Assembly (NCBI GenBank): GCA_033557465.1
Contig: CM066033.1
Coordinates: forward strand, 1,359,203,834 to 1,359,267,833
Origin: Ichthyophis bannanicus
Lineage: Eukaryota; Chordata; Amphibia; Gymnophiona; Ichthyophiidae
Reading direction: 5' to 3'
Length of the DNA: 64,000 bases
Translations under genes and position numbers: made by a program
In this document: one piece after another, positions 1 through 10,474 of the stretch
How the letters are laid out: each line of letters starts with the position of its first letter
How positions within the stretch are numbered: the first letter of the stretch is position 1
The notes under the pieces: generated by a model
What the model was told of the DNA's origin: nothing
The model's database searches: none
Seen by the model: the letters and a program-made list of their open reading frames with translations, nothing else

Positions 1-22
1 GAAATCCCAACTTCTGACACCA
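1..22 (-). other. Primer-binding site and leader of an LTR retrotransposon
   Basis: Read on the - strand, the bases directly after the LTR at 26-416 (spacer of three bases) start TGGTGTCAGAAG, the usual form of a tRNA 3'-end primer-binding site with its leading TGG. The body of the element lies off the left edge, so its class (Gypsy or endogenous retrovirus) cannot be told. Confidence 0.6.
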
Positions 23-25
23 AAT

Positions 26-416
26 TGTAAGGGTATCTGTTCTTTCCTTTCCCAGCACTTACCCTTGGGACGTCCTCTAATTCTCTGGGTCGAGGAATTA
101 CCTTATCTTCTCTGTCTGGGATCCCAGGGGAACAAACGCACACACACGCACATAAGTAGCATGTAAGTTTTATTTCGTATGTTAGAAGTGCAGTCTATCT
201 TTTTATACAGTATCAAAAACATATATACGTCATAAACCCATCCCAGCAGCATAGCCCTGCTCCTAGTATTGCTAATTAGCAACCGTACAAACTGGTACCT
301 GTCTCTGTGAAGATCACTGAATCTTATCTTAGCACAACACATTCCTTTCTATCTAGGTATTCACAGATGGGCCTCATGGTCCCTCTGTACAACAAGAAAC
401 TTATTTTCCCCTTACA
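26..416 (-). mobile_element. LTR of an LTR retrotransposon (5' LTR, element runs off the left edge)
   Basis: A 391-base segment is bounded by perfect inverted ends, TGTAAGGG at 26-33 and CCCTTACA at 409-416, the TG...CA form of an LTR. On the - strand it holds a TATA-like box (201-207), then an AATAAA signal (169-174), in the order expected for U3-R-U5, and is followed by a primer-binding site. It abuts the reading frame of a DIRS recombinase at 417, so it was inserted into that DIRS copy. The target duplication cannot be checked because the other end is outside the window. Short open frames inside it have no recognisable product. Confidence 0.75.
201..207 (-). promoter_or_regulatory. TATA-like box of the LTR
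   Basis: TATAAAA on the - strand, about 30 bases upstream of an AATAAA signal (169-174, - strand) in the same LTR. Start and polyadenylation sites would be close together, giving a short R region. Inferred from motif order only. Confidence 0.45.
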
Positions 417-1119
417 CGGCGACTGAGTGGGATCTCAACGTGGTCTTGCAGCAATTTACTCGCCCTCCTTTCGAGCCGATGTCCACTTGCCATCTGCGCT
501 TCCTCTCCTGGAAGGTGCTATTCCTGGTAGCGCTCGCGTCGGCTAGGCGTGTGAGTGAGCTGCAAGCTGTAGTGTCAGATAGGCCGTACACATGGTTTTA
601 CAAGAACAGGGTAGTGCTCCTCACACACCCCAAGTTCCTCTCAAAAGTGGTTTTCTAGTTTCACCTCAATCAAGAATGGTTCTTCCAACCTTCTTTCCCA
701 GGCCACATACCAACAAGGCAGAAGCAGTTCTGCATACCCTGGACTGTAAGAGGGCGCTCGCCTTCTACCTGGAGCGTATGCGGGGACATCGGAGGGCTTC
801 TCAGCTCTTCGTCTCTTATGACCCTAGTAAACTGTGTCTACTGGTCTCGAAGCGCACGTTATCCACCTGGGTGGCAGACTGCATCGTCTGGGCATACAGG
901 GCAGCTGACCTTCAGCTGCAGGGTCGTATCAGGGCCCACTGTGTCAGGGCTAAGGCCGCATCAGTAGCTAATCACCGCTCTGTTCTGTTGGCAGACATCT
1001 GCCGGGCCGCAACTTGGTCTTCAAGCCAGACTTTTGCAGCCCATTACTGCCTGGAGAGGGAGTCCCGATGGGACAGCGTTTTCGGTCAGGCGGTACTCCG
1101 GAATCTATTTGAGATTTAG
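417..1119 (+). pseudogene. DIRS tyrosine recombinase, C-terminal fragment with frameshift
   Basis: The translation follows the recombinase of the intact DIRS at 18664-24275 almost throughout: start of the catalytic domain (SARRVSELQAV, holding the first catalytic Arg), the CxRAxxxS block replacing the HxxR region, and AAHYCLERES with the nucleophile Tyr at 1045-1047. The frame changes near 655-660, so it cannot make one protein. The N-terminal half is missing because of the LTR insertion at 416/417. Confidence 0.85.
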
Positions 1120-1264
1120 GCAACTCTGACCCTCCGGCCCTCTGGTGTGAGGCTACCGTGGGGGATGCATTCTCTGAGAAAGTTCTCTCGCTGCTGTTGC
1201 GGCTCACCAAGAGGGAGCCTTTTTTCAGCTATAGGTTCTCGGTAGCCAGTAGCTAGGGATTCCC

Positions 1265-1362
1265 ATATGTGAGGACTGACTTCCTGCTTGTTCCTGGAGA
1301 AAGCGTAGTTACTAACCTGTAACAGGTGTTCTCCAGGGACAGCAGGAATCAGTCCTCACGAC
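1265..1362 (+). repeat. DIRS-a copy 1 internal complementary region
   Basis: The first half (catatgtgaggactgacttc onward) is the complement of the left end of DIRS-a copies 2 and 4. The second half (gttactaacctgtaacaggt onward) is the complement of this copy's own right end. This is the fused-ends arrangement that DIRS elements use to rebuild a complete circle during replication. Confidence 0.75.
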
Positions 1363-1489
1363 CCTCCCCTGGAGTTGCAGTCCTATTGCTTTTTATTCAT
1401 TTTGCCATCTTTTTAGCTATGTCATCTGACTGAGCAAGATGGCACCCTTTGGCAGGAAGGGGATCGAGCATGAACGAGTCATTCCCTAA

Positions 1490-1615
1490 GGCTTTCTTTG
1501 AAAGCTGGGGAAATTGCTCCGCACGAGGTCTCCGTTGGCGCTGACGTCACCCATATGTGTGGACTGATTCCTGCTGTCCCTGGAGAACACCTGTTATAGG
1601 TGAGTAACTACGCTA
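1490..1615 (+). repeat. DIRS-a copy 1 right inverted terminal repeat
   Basis: Ends with the same sequence as copy 2 (10360-10474). Its inner part is the inverse complement of the left ends of copies 2 and 4 (the gcatctcccaaaggctttct block). Confidence 0.75.
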
Positions 1616-1975
1616 ACTGGCACAAATTTTGGACTTGGAGGGCTCAACTGTAAAGAGGCTCCTTCAGTTGGGACAGGGGGGGTATCTTTTTGTTGGACAT
1701 TCTAAGGGTGGGAGGGAATGTGCTTCTTCTCTTTCTGTCATAAAAAAGAACCAAACCCAAATCTAATTTATGGTACCTCTATCTAATTTAATTATTTTTT
1801 GTTGGAGCAGGCTGGAGGCGAATGGAAGGGAAACCCAGTCACACCAGACAGCCTGTTCCTTTTTAATCAAACAAAGTAAATTCAGTACTTATCTAAGAAG
1901 TATCCCAGTGAAATGTTATTCATCATAAGCAATCTCCTTGTGTACTCCTTTTATATCAGTGGTCAAAGGCAGCAT

Positions 1976-2020
1976 ATCCACGACGCGCACGTTTCGGGCC
2001 CTAAGCCCTGTGTCAAGTGT
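1976..2020 (-). ncRNA. Possible hammerhead-ribozyme remnant in the Penelope 3' region
   Basis: On the - strand a CTTGACA block is followed by a GGGC/GCCC stem with a short loop, then CGAAAC and a very short G/C hairpin ending in GTC. This is the order of a type I hammerhead with tiny helix III, a motif known from Penelope-like elements. The first core box departs from CUGANGA, so cleavage is unlikely or unproven. The twin copy is at 5651-5695. Confidence 0.3.
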
Positions 2021-2188
2021 TCACAGTCCCGCTAGTATCCCGCTTGAACCATAGAAAGCAGCAAACACTGGATATAGAGGGTGAATCACACACATTGGCT
2101 AATGTCATTTGTCAATCCATTGGAAGCACCAATCACCAAATGGGAGACCCCACTGACACCGGGGAATCCCTTGCTGTCATAGGTGACG

Positions 2189-4335
2189 TCACAGCAAGCT
2201 AGGCCAATCCACTTCTTTGTTCAAACCCGTCGGATGGACAGCAGTCATTTCAAAGATCAATTGTTGCTCTCGTCTTTGCAGTAAGGCTAACCGATTCCAA
2301 CCCCGGGGATTCAATGGAATATGATCTAACACAGTCCAGGAAACATCTACCCCAAACTGATGTTGGTGAGCTATGCAATGTTCCACGATCGGCACCGATA
2401 GCACCTGTTGCCGTATTCTAGATGCATGTTCACTAAGTCTGATTTTAATTTTTCGCGAAGTTCTGCCAATGTAAATCAAGGGGCAAGTACATTGCAACAC
2501 ATAAATGACATAGGCAGAATCGCAAGAAGTCGCCCATCGTCTAGTAAAAACCTGACCAGTATTGGGGTGAATCCAATCTATTCCAGTGAGTGAAGATGCA
2601 CAAAATGTGCAATTCGAACATATAGAATGGCCCTGAACATCAGGATCAGGAGGCATAGGGTGATCAATTAAGGTTGCAGATCAAACCAATTTGTTTTGAA
2701 AGTTAGGTCCCCTGGAAAAAGCAATTCGAAGGGGCTTCTGAAAACATCGATGTAGTCCTAAAATGGACCAGTGCTTATGAAGTATAGCCACAATAGATGT
2801 ACTCAAGGTAGTATAAGGCAATACTCCCACTATATGGTCAGACTCACCAGAAGCAGAACGTTATGATTGATAAGACTCATCCAACAACCAGTCACGATGG
2901 GTGTAAAGGGCCCGACGGTAGGCGGACCTAATCACCTTATCGGGATACCCCCTCTGAGCCAATCGAATACTGAGATCATAAGCATGCAATTTAAAATCTG
3001 CTAGAGTGGAACAAATCCTCTGAAGACGAAGGAATTGTCCATAGGGTAAATTTCTCCGCATTGGGCCAGGATGGCAACTATGATACATTAAAAGACTGTT
3101 GCGTTGGACACTTTTGTGATATAATGTAGTACGAAATGCTCCCTGATCTTTAATAATCAACATATCCAAAAACTCAATTTTTTGCAGATCAAAATGTGCT
3201 GTGAATCTAAGATTAGATTTCAAGGTGTTTAGCCAAGTTGTAAACAAATGCAATTGGGGCAACGTATCAAACCACAGAAAAAACACGTCATCTAAGAATC
3301 TCCTCCAAAAAAGCACTGAAGCAAAGCGCGTGGAGGGATAAAGAAGAGACTCCTCAAAATGAGCCATATATAGCGTAGCTACCGACGGGGCCACAGACGC
3401 CCCCATGGCTATCCCGAAAATCTGATGGTAGAATTGCCCTTCAGAAAGAAAATAATTCTTAGCACAAATCTTAACAACTCGCATAAAAAGGTCCAAGGAA
3501 GCCGATGCGGAGCAAATTGAAAAAAAGTTGACATTAAGGACATAACCTCTACCTGGTCAATATTGGTGTAGAGAGCTTCAACATCAATCGTCACAAGATA
3601 AAAATCCCAGGAGGGTATAGGTTCATTAGCCAATTGCTGCAAGAAATGTGATGAATCCTTAACAAAGGATTTCACCAAAGCTGCTTCTTTTTGCAAAAAA
3701 ACGTTGCAAAACTGCGATAGCGGTTCTAGCAATGACCCCCTACAGGAGACAATTGGTCTACCGGGAGGGGACACCAGGGACTTATGGATTTTTGGCACCA
3801 TGTACATAATGGGAACTAACGGTGTTTCTAATTTCAGAAAGCTGTATTCTCGTTTAGTCAACCACCCATGGTGCAGTCCTTCATCCAATGCAGAGCATAT
3901 CTGCTGTTGGAGCATGAAAGTTGGGTCATTTGGAAGCACACAATATGTGCGATGATCTGCAAGATGATCCCTAAGTACCCTCAAATAATCCACAGCCGAT
4001 TGTACCACCACGGCCCCTCCCTTATCAGCCCTCCTATCTACAATATTAGAGTCATACTGAAGTTGGATTAACGCCTGGCGTTCAATTTTGCTCAAATTGG
4101 ACATCCCATAATGTTTCATGAGCTCCAATTCATGCAAGTCCCGAAGAACTAAATTCTGAAACGTGAGAATCGAAGGTTCAGTCATTACAGGAGGCATCCA
4201 CTTAGATGTCGGAAATTTTACTGAATCATCCGTTGTAATTGGTCTATCAGCAAAAAAATGAGTAATGTGTAGTTTGCGAAAAAATTTATAAAGACTGAGA
4301 CGTGTATAAAAAGGGTCATGCCATACCGTCGGCAC
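2189..4335 (-). pseudogene. Penelope-like RT/GIY-YIG polyprotein, broken
   Basis: Reading from 4335 down: an N-terminal segment with RRADKGGAVVV and the RT region (KIHKS, SPPGRPIVS; then GIAMGASVAPSVA and RRFLDDVFFLW, the FLDD catalytic box), a Cys-rich segment (CSNCTFC), and a GIY-YIG domain (YVIYVLQCTCPLIYIGRTSR, then KIRLSEH). The frame shifts near 3490. Two nonsense codons are visible by comparison with the + copy: CAA to TAA near 2861 and CGA to TGA near 2680, both C-to-T changes. Total length is close to the family norm, but the copy is not translatable. Confidence 0.85.
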
Positions 4336-4361
4336 AAAAGATAATCTCAGATTTAAAAGAT

Positions 4362-5479
4362 TTGGAGGAGATTCTTAGATGACGTGTTTTTTCTGTGGTT
4401 TGATACGTTGCCCCAATTGCATTTGTTTACAACTTGGCTAAACACCTTGAAATCTAATCTTAGATTCACAGCACATTTTGATCTGCAAAAAATTGAGTTT
4501 TTGAATATGTTGATTATTAAAGATCAGGGAGCATTTTGTACTACATTATATCGCAAAAGAGTCCAACGCAACAGTCTTTTAATGTATCATAGTTGCCATC
4601 CTGGCCCAATGCGGAGAAATTTACCCTATGGACAATTCCTTCGTCTTCGGAGGATTTGTTCCACTCTAGCAGATTTTAAATTGCATGCTTATGATCTCAG
4701 TATTCGATTGGCTCAGAGGGGGTATCCCGATAAGGTGATTAGGTCCGCCTACCGTCGGGCCCTTTACACCCATCGTGACTGGTTGTTGGATGAGTCTTAT
4801 CAATCACAACGTTCTGCTTCTGGTGAGTCTGACCATATAGTGGGAGTATTGACTTATACTATCTTGAGTACATCTATTGTGGCTATACTTCATAAGCACT
4901 GGTCCATTTTAGGACTACATCGATGTTTTCAGAAGCCCCTTCGAATTGCTTTTTCCAGGGGACCTAACTTGCAAAACAAATTGGTTCGATCTGCAACCTT
5001 AATTGATCGCCCTACGCCTCCTGATCCTGATGTTCAGGGCCATTCTATATGTTCGAATTGCACATTTTGTGCATCTTCACTCACTGGAATAGATTGGATT
5101 CACCCCAATACTGGTCAGGTTTTTACTAGACGATGGGCGACTTCTTGCGATTCTGCCTATGTCATTTGTGTTGCAATGTACTTGCCCCTTGATTTACATT
5201 GGCAGAACTTCGCGAAAAATTAAAATCAGACTTAGTGAACATGCATCTAGAATATGGCAACAGGTGCTATCGGCGCCGATCGTGGAACATTGCATAGCTC
5301 ACCAACATCAGTTTGGGGTAGATGTTTCCTGGACTGTGTTAGATCATATTCCATTGAATCCCCGGGGTGGGAATCGGTTAGCCTTACTGCAAAGACGAGA
5401 GCAACAATTGATCTTTGAAATGACTGCTGTCCATCCGACGGGTTTGAACAAAGAAGTGGATTGGCCTAGCTTGCTGTGA
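4362..5479 (+). pseudogene. Penelope-like RT (C-terminal part) plus GIY-YIG endonuclease, frameshifted
   Basis: Begins within the catalytic RT box (DDVFFLWFDTLPQLHLF), continues through the RT thumb and the Cys-rich linker (CSNCTFCASSLTG), and reaches GIY-YIG. A two-base deletion near 5165 (tatgtcatttgtgttg against tatgtcatttatgtgttg in the left copy) moves the frame, so the GIY-YIG half (YIGRTSRKIKIRLSEH) continues in another frame to 5479. The RT N-terminus is absent, so the copy is dead. Confidence 0.85.
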
Positions 5480-5650
5480 TGTCACCTATGACACCAAGGG
5501 ATTCCCCGGTGTCAGTGGGGTCTCCCATTTGGTGATTGGTGCTTCCAATGGATTGACAAATGACATTAGCCAATGTGTGTGATTCACCCTCTATATCCAG
5601 TGTTTGCTGCTTTCTATGGTTTAGAAGCGGGATTACTAGCGGGACTGTGA

Positions 5651-5695
5651 ACACTTGACACAGGGCTTAGGGCCCGAAACGTGCACGTCGTGGAT
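5651..5695 (+). ncRNA. Possible hammerhead-ribozyme remnant (twin of 1976-2020)
   Basis: The same CTTGACA, GGGC-stem, CGAAAC arrangement as in the left copy. Here the terminal hairpin reads ACGTGCACGT, a perfect palindrome, followed by C at the expected cleavage position. Known minimal hammerheads of Penelope-like elements act as dimers because helix III is too short. The core differs from consensus; low confidence. Confidence 0.3.
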
Positions 5696-5803
5696 ATGCT
5701 GCCTTTGACCGCTGATATAAAAGGAGTACACAAGGAGATTGCTTATGATGAATAACATTTCACTGGCATACTTCTTAGATAAGTACTGAATTTACTTTGT
5801 TTA

Positions 5804-6478
5804 CATAGAAACATGATGACAGAAAAAGACCACATGGCCTATCTAGTCTGTCCTTCCATAACAACAACTACAACAGTCCACTTTTTACATTTAGAGATCC
5901 TCTGTGTTGGTCCCATGCTTTTTTGAATTCAGTTACTGTCCTCATCTCTACCACCTCCACTGGGAGACTATCCCATGGATCCACTACTCTTTCTGTAAAG
6001 AAATATTTCCGCATATCACTCCTGAATCTATCTCCCTTCACCCTCATCCCATGTCCCCTCGTAGCAGAACTTGCTTTTAATTGAAAGAGGCTCTCTCCCT
6101 GAACATTTATGCCACGGAGGTATTTAAACATCTCAATCATATCACCTCTATCCCGCCTTTCCTCTAAGGTGTACATATTAAGATCCTTCAGTCTGTCCTC
6201 ATATGCTTTATAATGAAGCCCATTAATCATTTTAGTAGCAACCCTCTGCACCGACTCCATCTTGTTCACATCCTTTTGAAGGTGCGGTCTCCAGAATTGC
6301 ACACCATACTCCAAATGAGGTCGCACCAAAGACTTATACAGAGGCATTATCACCTCCTTTTTTCTGCTAGCCATTCCTCTCCGTATGCACCCAAGCATCC
6401 TTCTAGCTTTTGCCGTCACCTTTTCTACCTGTTTAGCTACTTTAAGATCATCAGACACAACCACGCCTAGGTCCCATA
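5804..6478 (-). mobile_element. CR1-beta LINE copy 1, 3' part
   Basis: The 3' end of a CR1-like LINE, with the tail (repeated atgtttct) at 5804 and ORF2 C-terminus (KKEVIMPLYKSLVRPHLEYG to KSGLL, 5868-6470). It closely matches the + copy at 33600-34275. It is interrupted at 6478 by a CR1-alpha LINE and resumes at 8596. It was inserted into the 3' UTR of the right Penelope copy. Confidence 0.85.
5868..6478 (-). pseudogene. CR1-beta ORF2 C-terminal fragment
   Basis: Encodes the region after the RT fingers and palm: KARRMLGCIRRGMASRKKEV, a YKSLVRPHLEYGVQFWRPHL block and a basic C-terminal tail. The frame is open within this piece but is joined upstream to unrelated CR1-alpha sequence. The N-terminal continuation is at 8596-8858. 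Confidence 0.8.
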
Positions 6479-8595
6479 AGAACATAAGATATGCCATACT
6501 GGGTCAGACCTAGGTCCATCAAGCCCAGTATTCTGTTTCCAACAGTGGCCAAACTAGGTCATATGTACCTAGCAGTTTCCCCAAGAGACACAAGTTCCAC
6601 AATGCTTGTACTGGGTCAAGCATTGATATCTTCGGTCACTTCTTAATAATGGTTTATGGACCTTTCCTCCAGGAACTTGTCCAAACCTTTTTTAAACCCA
6701 GCTACACTAACAGCCTTTACTACATCCTCCAGTAACAAATTCCAGAGTTTGATTACACGTTGAGTGAAAAAGTATTTTCTTTTATTGGTCTTAAATAGTT
6801 TACCCTGTAGCTTCATTGCATGTCCCCTAGTCTTTCTATATTCTGATAACGTAAACAATCGATCTACGTTTACCCGTTCCATTCCATTCATTAATTTATA
6901 GACTTCTATCATATCTCCCCTCAGCCGTCTCTTTTCCAGTTTAAAGAGCTCTAACCTTTTTAGCCTTTCTTCATAGGAGTATCCTTCCATCCCCTTTACC
7001 ATTTTGGTGGCTCTTCTCTGAACCTTTTCTAAAATCGCTATATCCTTTTTAAGATACGGTGACCAGAATTGCACACAATATTCAAGGTGCGGTCTCACCA
7101 TGGACCGATATAGAGGCATTATAATATCTTTTGTTTTATTTTCCATTCTTTTCCTTATCATACCTAGCATTCTATTTGCTCTCTTGGCCGCCGCTGCACA
7201 CTGGGCCGAGGGTTTTAACATGGTATCCACAATGACGCCTAAATCTTTTTCCTTGGTGGTGGTTCCTAATGTGGAACCTTGCATCGTGTAACCATAGTTT
7301 GGGTTGTTCTTCCCTAGGTGCATAACCTTGCACTTGTCCACATTAAATTTCATCTGCCATTTTGATGCCCAGTCTTCCAATTTATCAAGATCCTCTTGCA
7401 ATTTTTCACAATCCTCTTGATTTTTAACAACTTTAAATAGTTTTATGTCATCTGCAAATCTGATAACCTCACTCGTTATTCCACTTTCCAGGTCATTTAT
7501 GAATATGTCAAAAAGCAGCGGACCCAGCACAGATCCCTGGGGTACACCCTATTCACCTTTCTCCATTGGGAAAATTGGCCATTTAGCCCTACCCTCTGCT
7601 TTCTATCTTTTAACCAGTTCCTGATCCACAATAGTACACTGCTTCCTATCCCATGACTCTTTAGTTTTGCCAAAAGTCTCTGATGAGGGACCTTGTCAAA
7701 GGCTTTCTGAAAGTCCAGATACACAATATCAACCGACTCACCTTTGTCCACCTGTTTATTCACTCCTTCAAAAAAACATAACAGATTAGTAAGACAAGAT
7801 CTTCCTTGTCTAAAGCCATGTTGGCTGTCTCCCATTAGGTTGTGACTATCTACATGCTGAGTAATTTTATTCTTTATGATGGTTTCTACCATTTTTCCCG
7901 GTACTGACGTCAGACTCACCGGTCTGTAGTTTCCTGGATCACCCCTGGAACCCTTTTTAAAAATTGGTGTTACATTGGCGATCCTCCAATCTTCAGGTAT
8001 TAGAGATGATTTTAATGATAGTTCACAGATTACTGATAGCAGGTCTGCAATCTCATATTTCAGTTCTTTCAACACCCTTGGATGTATACCATCCGGCCCA
8101 GGTGATTTGCTACTCTTCAGTTTATCTAATAGTTGTAAGACATCTTCCCGATGTATCGATATTTCCTTCAATTCTTCCACACCTTTAAATACCACTTCCG
8201 TCATGGGTAACATTCCTACATCTTCCTCAGTAAAGACCGAAGCAAAGAATTCATTCAGTCTCTCCGCTATCGCCTTGTCACCTCTTAGTGCTCCTTTAAC
8301 CCCTTTATCATCTAATGGACCAACTGACTCTCTCACAGGTTTTTTGCTACGAATGTACTTGAAAAGGTCTTTATTTCGCGTTTTTGCTTCCACAGCAAGC
8401 TTCTTCTCAAATTCTCTCTTTGCCTGCTTTGTCAATGCCTTGCATTTGACTTGCCAGTGCTTGTGCTGTTTCCAGGTTTCGTCGTTTGGCTCTTTTTTCC
8501 ATTTCCTGAAAGTTGCTTTTTTGGCAACAACAGCCTCTCTGACCTCACCTTTAAACCATGCTGGCAGTTTTTTGGACTTCTTCCACTTCCTTCCC
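6479..8595 (-). mobile_element. CR1-alpha LINE, 5' truncated, inside CR1-beta
   Basis: A CR1-like LINE matching the long + copy at 58350-62027. It starts with the 3' tail (tatgttcttat on the - strand) at 6479, covers the 3' UTR, and ends at the EN-RT linker (AKKATFRKWKK region). The CR1-beta sequence on both sides joins as agcggga/gggacctagg, leaving GGGA as a possible short target duplication. Confidence 0.85.
6643..8595 (-). pseudogene. CR1-alpha ORF2: linker, reverse transcriptase and C-terminus, broken
   Basis: Two overlapping frames (8435-7497 and 7530-6643) together encode the linker (KYIRSKKPVRESVGPLDD), RT motifs SKSPGPDGIHPRVLKEL, GNYRPVSLTSVPGK, HGFRQGRSCLTNL, VYLDFQKAFDKVPHQ and FADDIKLFK, and the C-terminal SINHY end. 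A frameshift just before the [13 protein letters not shown] block (near 7540-7550) breaks it. The motif-A Asp is intact here (YLDF), unlike the + copy at 60780. Confidence 0.85.
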
Positions 8596-8858
8596 GCTCT
8601 TCTTTAGTGGACAAAAGTACTTCACCTCCTATACTGTATTGCTCCCTTGGATTGCTGCAGCCCAAATGCATGACCTTACATTTTTTAACATTAAATCCCA
8701 GCTGCCAAATTCTAGACCATTCTTCAAGCTTAGCTAGATCCCTCCTCATGTTATCTACACCCTCCTGGGTGTCTACTCTATTGCAGATTTTGGTATCATC
8801 TGCAAAGAGGCAAACCTTACCCGACAGCCCTTCCGCTATATCACTAACAAAGATGTTA
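8596..8858 (-). mobile_element. CR1-beta LINE copy 1, 5' part
   Basis: Continues CR1-beta upstream of the nested CR1-alpha: FADDTKI region, RRDLAKLEEWSRIWQLGFNV, KKCKVMHLGCSNPRE, ending at VLLSTKEER. 5' truncation at about 8858, followed by the rest of the Penelope 3' UTR. Confidence 0.85.
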
Positions 8859-9000
8859 AAAATATTTGATTAAAAAGGAACAGGCTGTCTGGTGCGGCTG
8901 GGTTTCCCTTCCAGTCGCCTCCAGCCTGCTCCAACAAAAAAGAATTAAATTAGATAGAGGTACCATAAATTAGATTTGGGTTTGGTTCTTTTTTATGATA
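8859..9000 (+). mobile_element. Penelope-like element right copy, displaced 3' end
   Basis: Inverted match of 1737-1872 (block tccagtcgcctccagcctgc). It closes the + copy begun at 4362. The distance between the two parts equals the CR1-beta insertion with its nested CR1-alpha. Confidence 0.85.
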
Positions 9001-9838
9001 GTTTATTGTTACTGAACCTGGGGATTATTAGTGTTCTCTTTCTGTGGCATTAGGAAGGATGTTTGGAATTTTATTTATGGTAATACAGTCTTTGTTGTCA
9101 TTGTAGTGTGGTGTATTGCCTGGCTATTTGTTTAAACAGTCGAAGACAATTTCCCAACCCTTCATTAACCCAGAAAAGTTTGAAAAATAGTAAAGAAAAA
9201 GAAAAAAAAAACCACCTTTAAGGGAAGGTAGTTCAAAAAGAGAGGTCAAGGGCCCTATATAGCCTGAGGGGCACGGTCTACTTCCCTTAAATGTAGCTAT
9301 CCAAACCATGCTTTTTACTGAAACACTCCTCCAGCAAGCAACCTCAATAATACCCAAGTCCCCCTTCTCTTTGGGGAGGGGCGGTCCATGCTTATTCCAG
9401 TTGTCTGCCTGTTCTCAATCCCTTCCGACTCAGAGTTAAAGTAGTGTTCAAAGATATCTCTGCTCAAAGAAAGGCAGTTCCAGAATCATCTATGTGAATC
9501 TTTCATAGACTCCACATGGCTAATGTAGTTCTGCGCAATGTCTGAGAACTTTCCCTTAGCGATTCCTCCCTAACATTGCCCTTTGTGAACTGTGGGTCAT
9601 TAGGGACGTGCAGGGACAGAAACATATGCTTCTTTAAGTGTTGTCGTTGATGTTGATTCCTGGCAAGCCTGTGGATAGTTGTCCATGTTGTGGCTATCCC
9701 TTGGGTTTGTTTTATTTATTGAATATTTAACCGTTTTTGTAGATCATTTTTCTTAGAGTCAATGCAGTTTACTGATAACTTTAACTTACAAAGTTTACAA
9801 AGAACACATTACATTCAACTTTTGGAATATATGTTTAT
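9001..9838 (+). other. Unassigned sequence, 838 bases
   Basis: No coding region, RNA gene or familiar repeat was recognised. It includes an A-rich stretch at 9195-9220. The last 110 bases (ttatttattgaatatttaac, gcagtttactgataac) vaguely resemble LINE 3' tails on the - strand. It lies upstream of the CCNC terminal exon and is probably intron. Confidence 0.4.
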
Positions 9839-10474
9839 CCAGGAACAAGCAGGAAGTCAGTCTTCACATATGGGTGACGTCTGCGCCAATGGAGCATTGT
9901 GGAAGCATCTCCCCAGCTTTCAAAGAAAGCCATTGGGAGATGCCATCATGGATGTGTGGTCCCCTTCCCGCCCAAGGGTGCCATCTTGCTTGGTCTCCTT
10001 TTTTCCCCACAGAGCCCACCAGATGTGTGTCTGATTTCCCCGGAAAAAGTTGATTATTTTCTCCGGTTGCGACTGGTTCCTTTTCCACTTCTGAGTTTGC
10101 TTGCTCCGGCATCGGGGGAAAAAGGTACCCCGGCGAGGTCGAAGACCCAAGGAGCGGCCAGTGGATGGAAAAAGTGTAGTTACTCACCTGTAACAGGTGT
10201 TCTCCAGGGACAGCAGGAATCAGTCCTCACAACCCTTCCCCCCCCCCCCCCCCGTGGAATTGCTGTACTTTGCCATCTTTTTTTGTCAGCTCTAGCTGTC
10301 ATCTGACCGAGCAAGATGGCACGCTTGGGCAGGAAAGGGACCATGCATGCATGGTGGCATCTCCCAAGGGCTTTCTTTGAAAGCTGGGGAGATGCTTCCG
10401 CGAGGGCACCCATATGTGAGGACTGATTCCTGCTGTCCCTGGAGAACACCTGTTACAGGTGAGTAACTACGCTA
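9839..10474 (+). mobile_element. DIRS-a copy 2, internally deleted to its two ends
   Basis: The left end (ccaggaacaagcaggaagtc) plus about 325 bases of leader joins directly, near 10165, to the second half of the internal complementary region (gtagttactcacctgtaaca) and the right inverted repeat ending at 10474. All genes are missing. Leader features such as CCCCGGAAAAAGTTGATTAT recur in copies 4 and 5. A run of about 18 C at 10236-10253 lies in the 3' UTR. Confidence 0.85.

Larger units (their letters stand above)
417..1615 (+). mobile_element. DIRS-a copy 1, 3' part only
   Basis: The 3' part of a DIRS tyrosine-recombinase retrotransposon: recombinase remnant (417-1119), internal complementary region (about 1265-1362) and right inverted repeat (about 1490-1615). 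The 5' part is cut off at 417 by the LTR element and may continue left of the window. The same end sequence (ACCTGTTAYAGGTGAGTAAC) closes copy 2 at 10474. DIRS elements integrate through a circular intermediate by recombination and leave no target duplication. Confidence 0.85.
1737..4375 (-). mobile_element. Penelope-like element, left copy of a head-to-head pair
   Basis: A Penelope-like retroelement on the - strand with a reverse transcriptase and a GIY-YIG endonuclease. Its 3' end lies at about 1737 and its 5' truncation at about 4375, where an inverted second copy begins. The 3' UTR (1737-2188) reappears inverted at 5480-5803 plus 8859-9000, which fixes the outer border of the pair. Head-to-head partial copies are typical of Penelope-like integration. 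Confidence 0.85.
4362..5803 (+). mobile_element. Penelope-like element, right copy (5' truncated), first part
   Basis: Inverted partner of the left copy. It starts at the RT FLDD box (ttggaggagattcttagatg, the complement of 3295-3314) and runs through the GIY-YIG domain into the 3' UTR. The final 140 bases are displaced to 8859-9000 by a CR1-beta LINE inserted at 5803. The uninterrupted left copy shows the original joint (tttactttgttt followed by gattaaaaagg). Confidence 0.85.

Noticed and set aside
103..342. 79-codon open frame on the - strand
   Set aside because: Lies across the TATA box and polyadenylation signal of an LTR; no domain.
7975..8873. Long open frames antisense to CR1-alpha and CR1-beta ORF2
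   Set aside because: Mirror frames of a coding strand with A-rich codons; the same shadows appear at 59839-60522 and 33269-33688.
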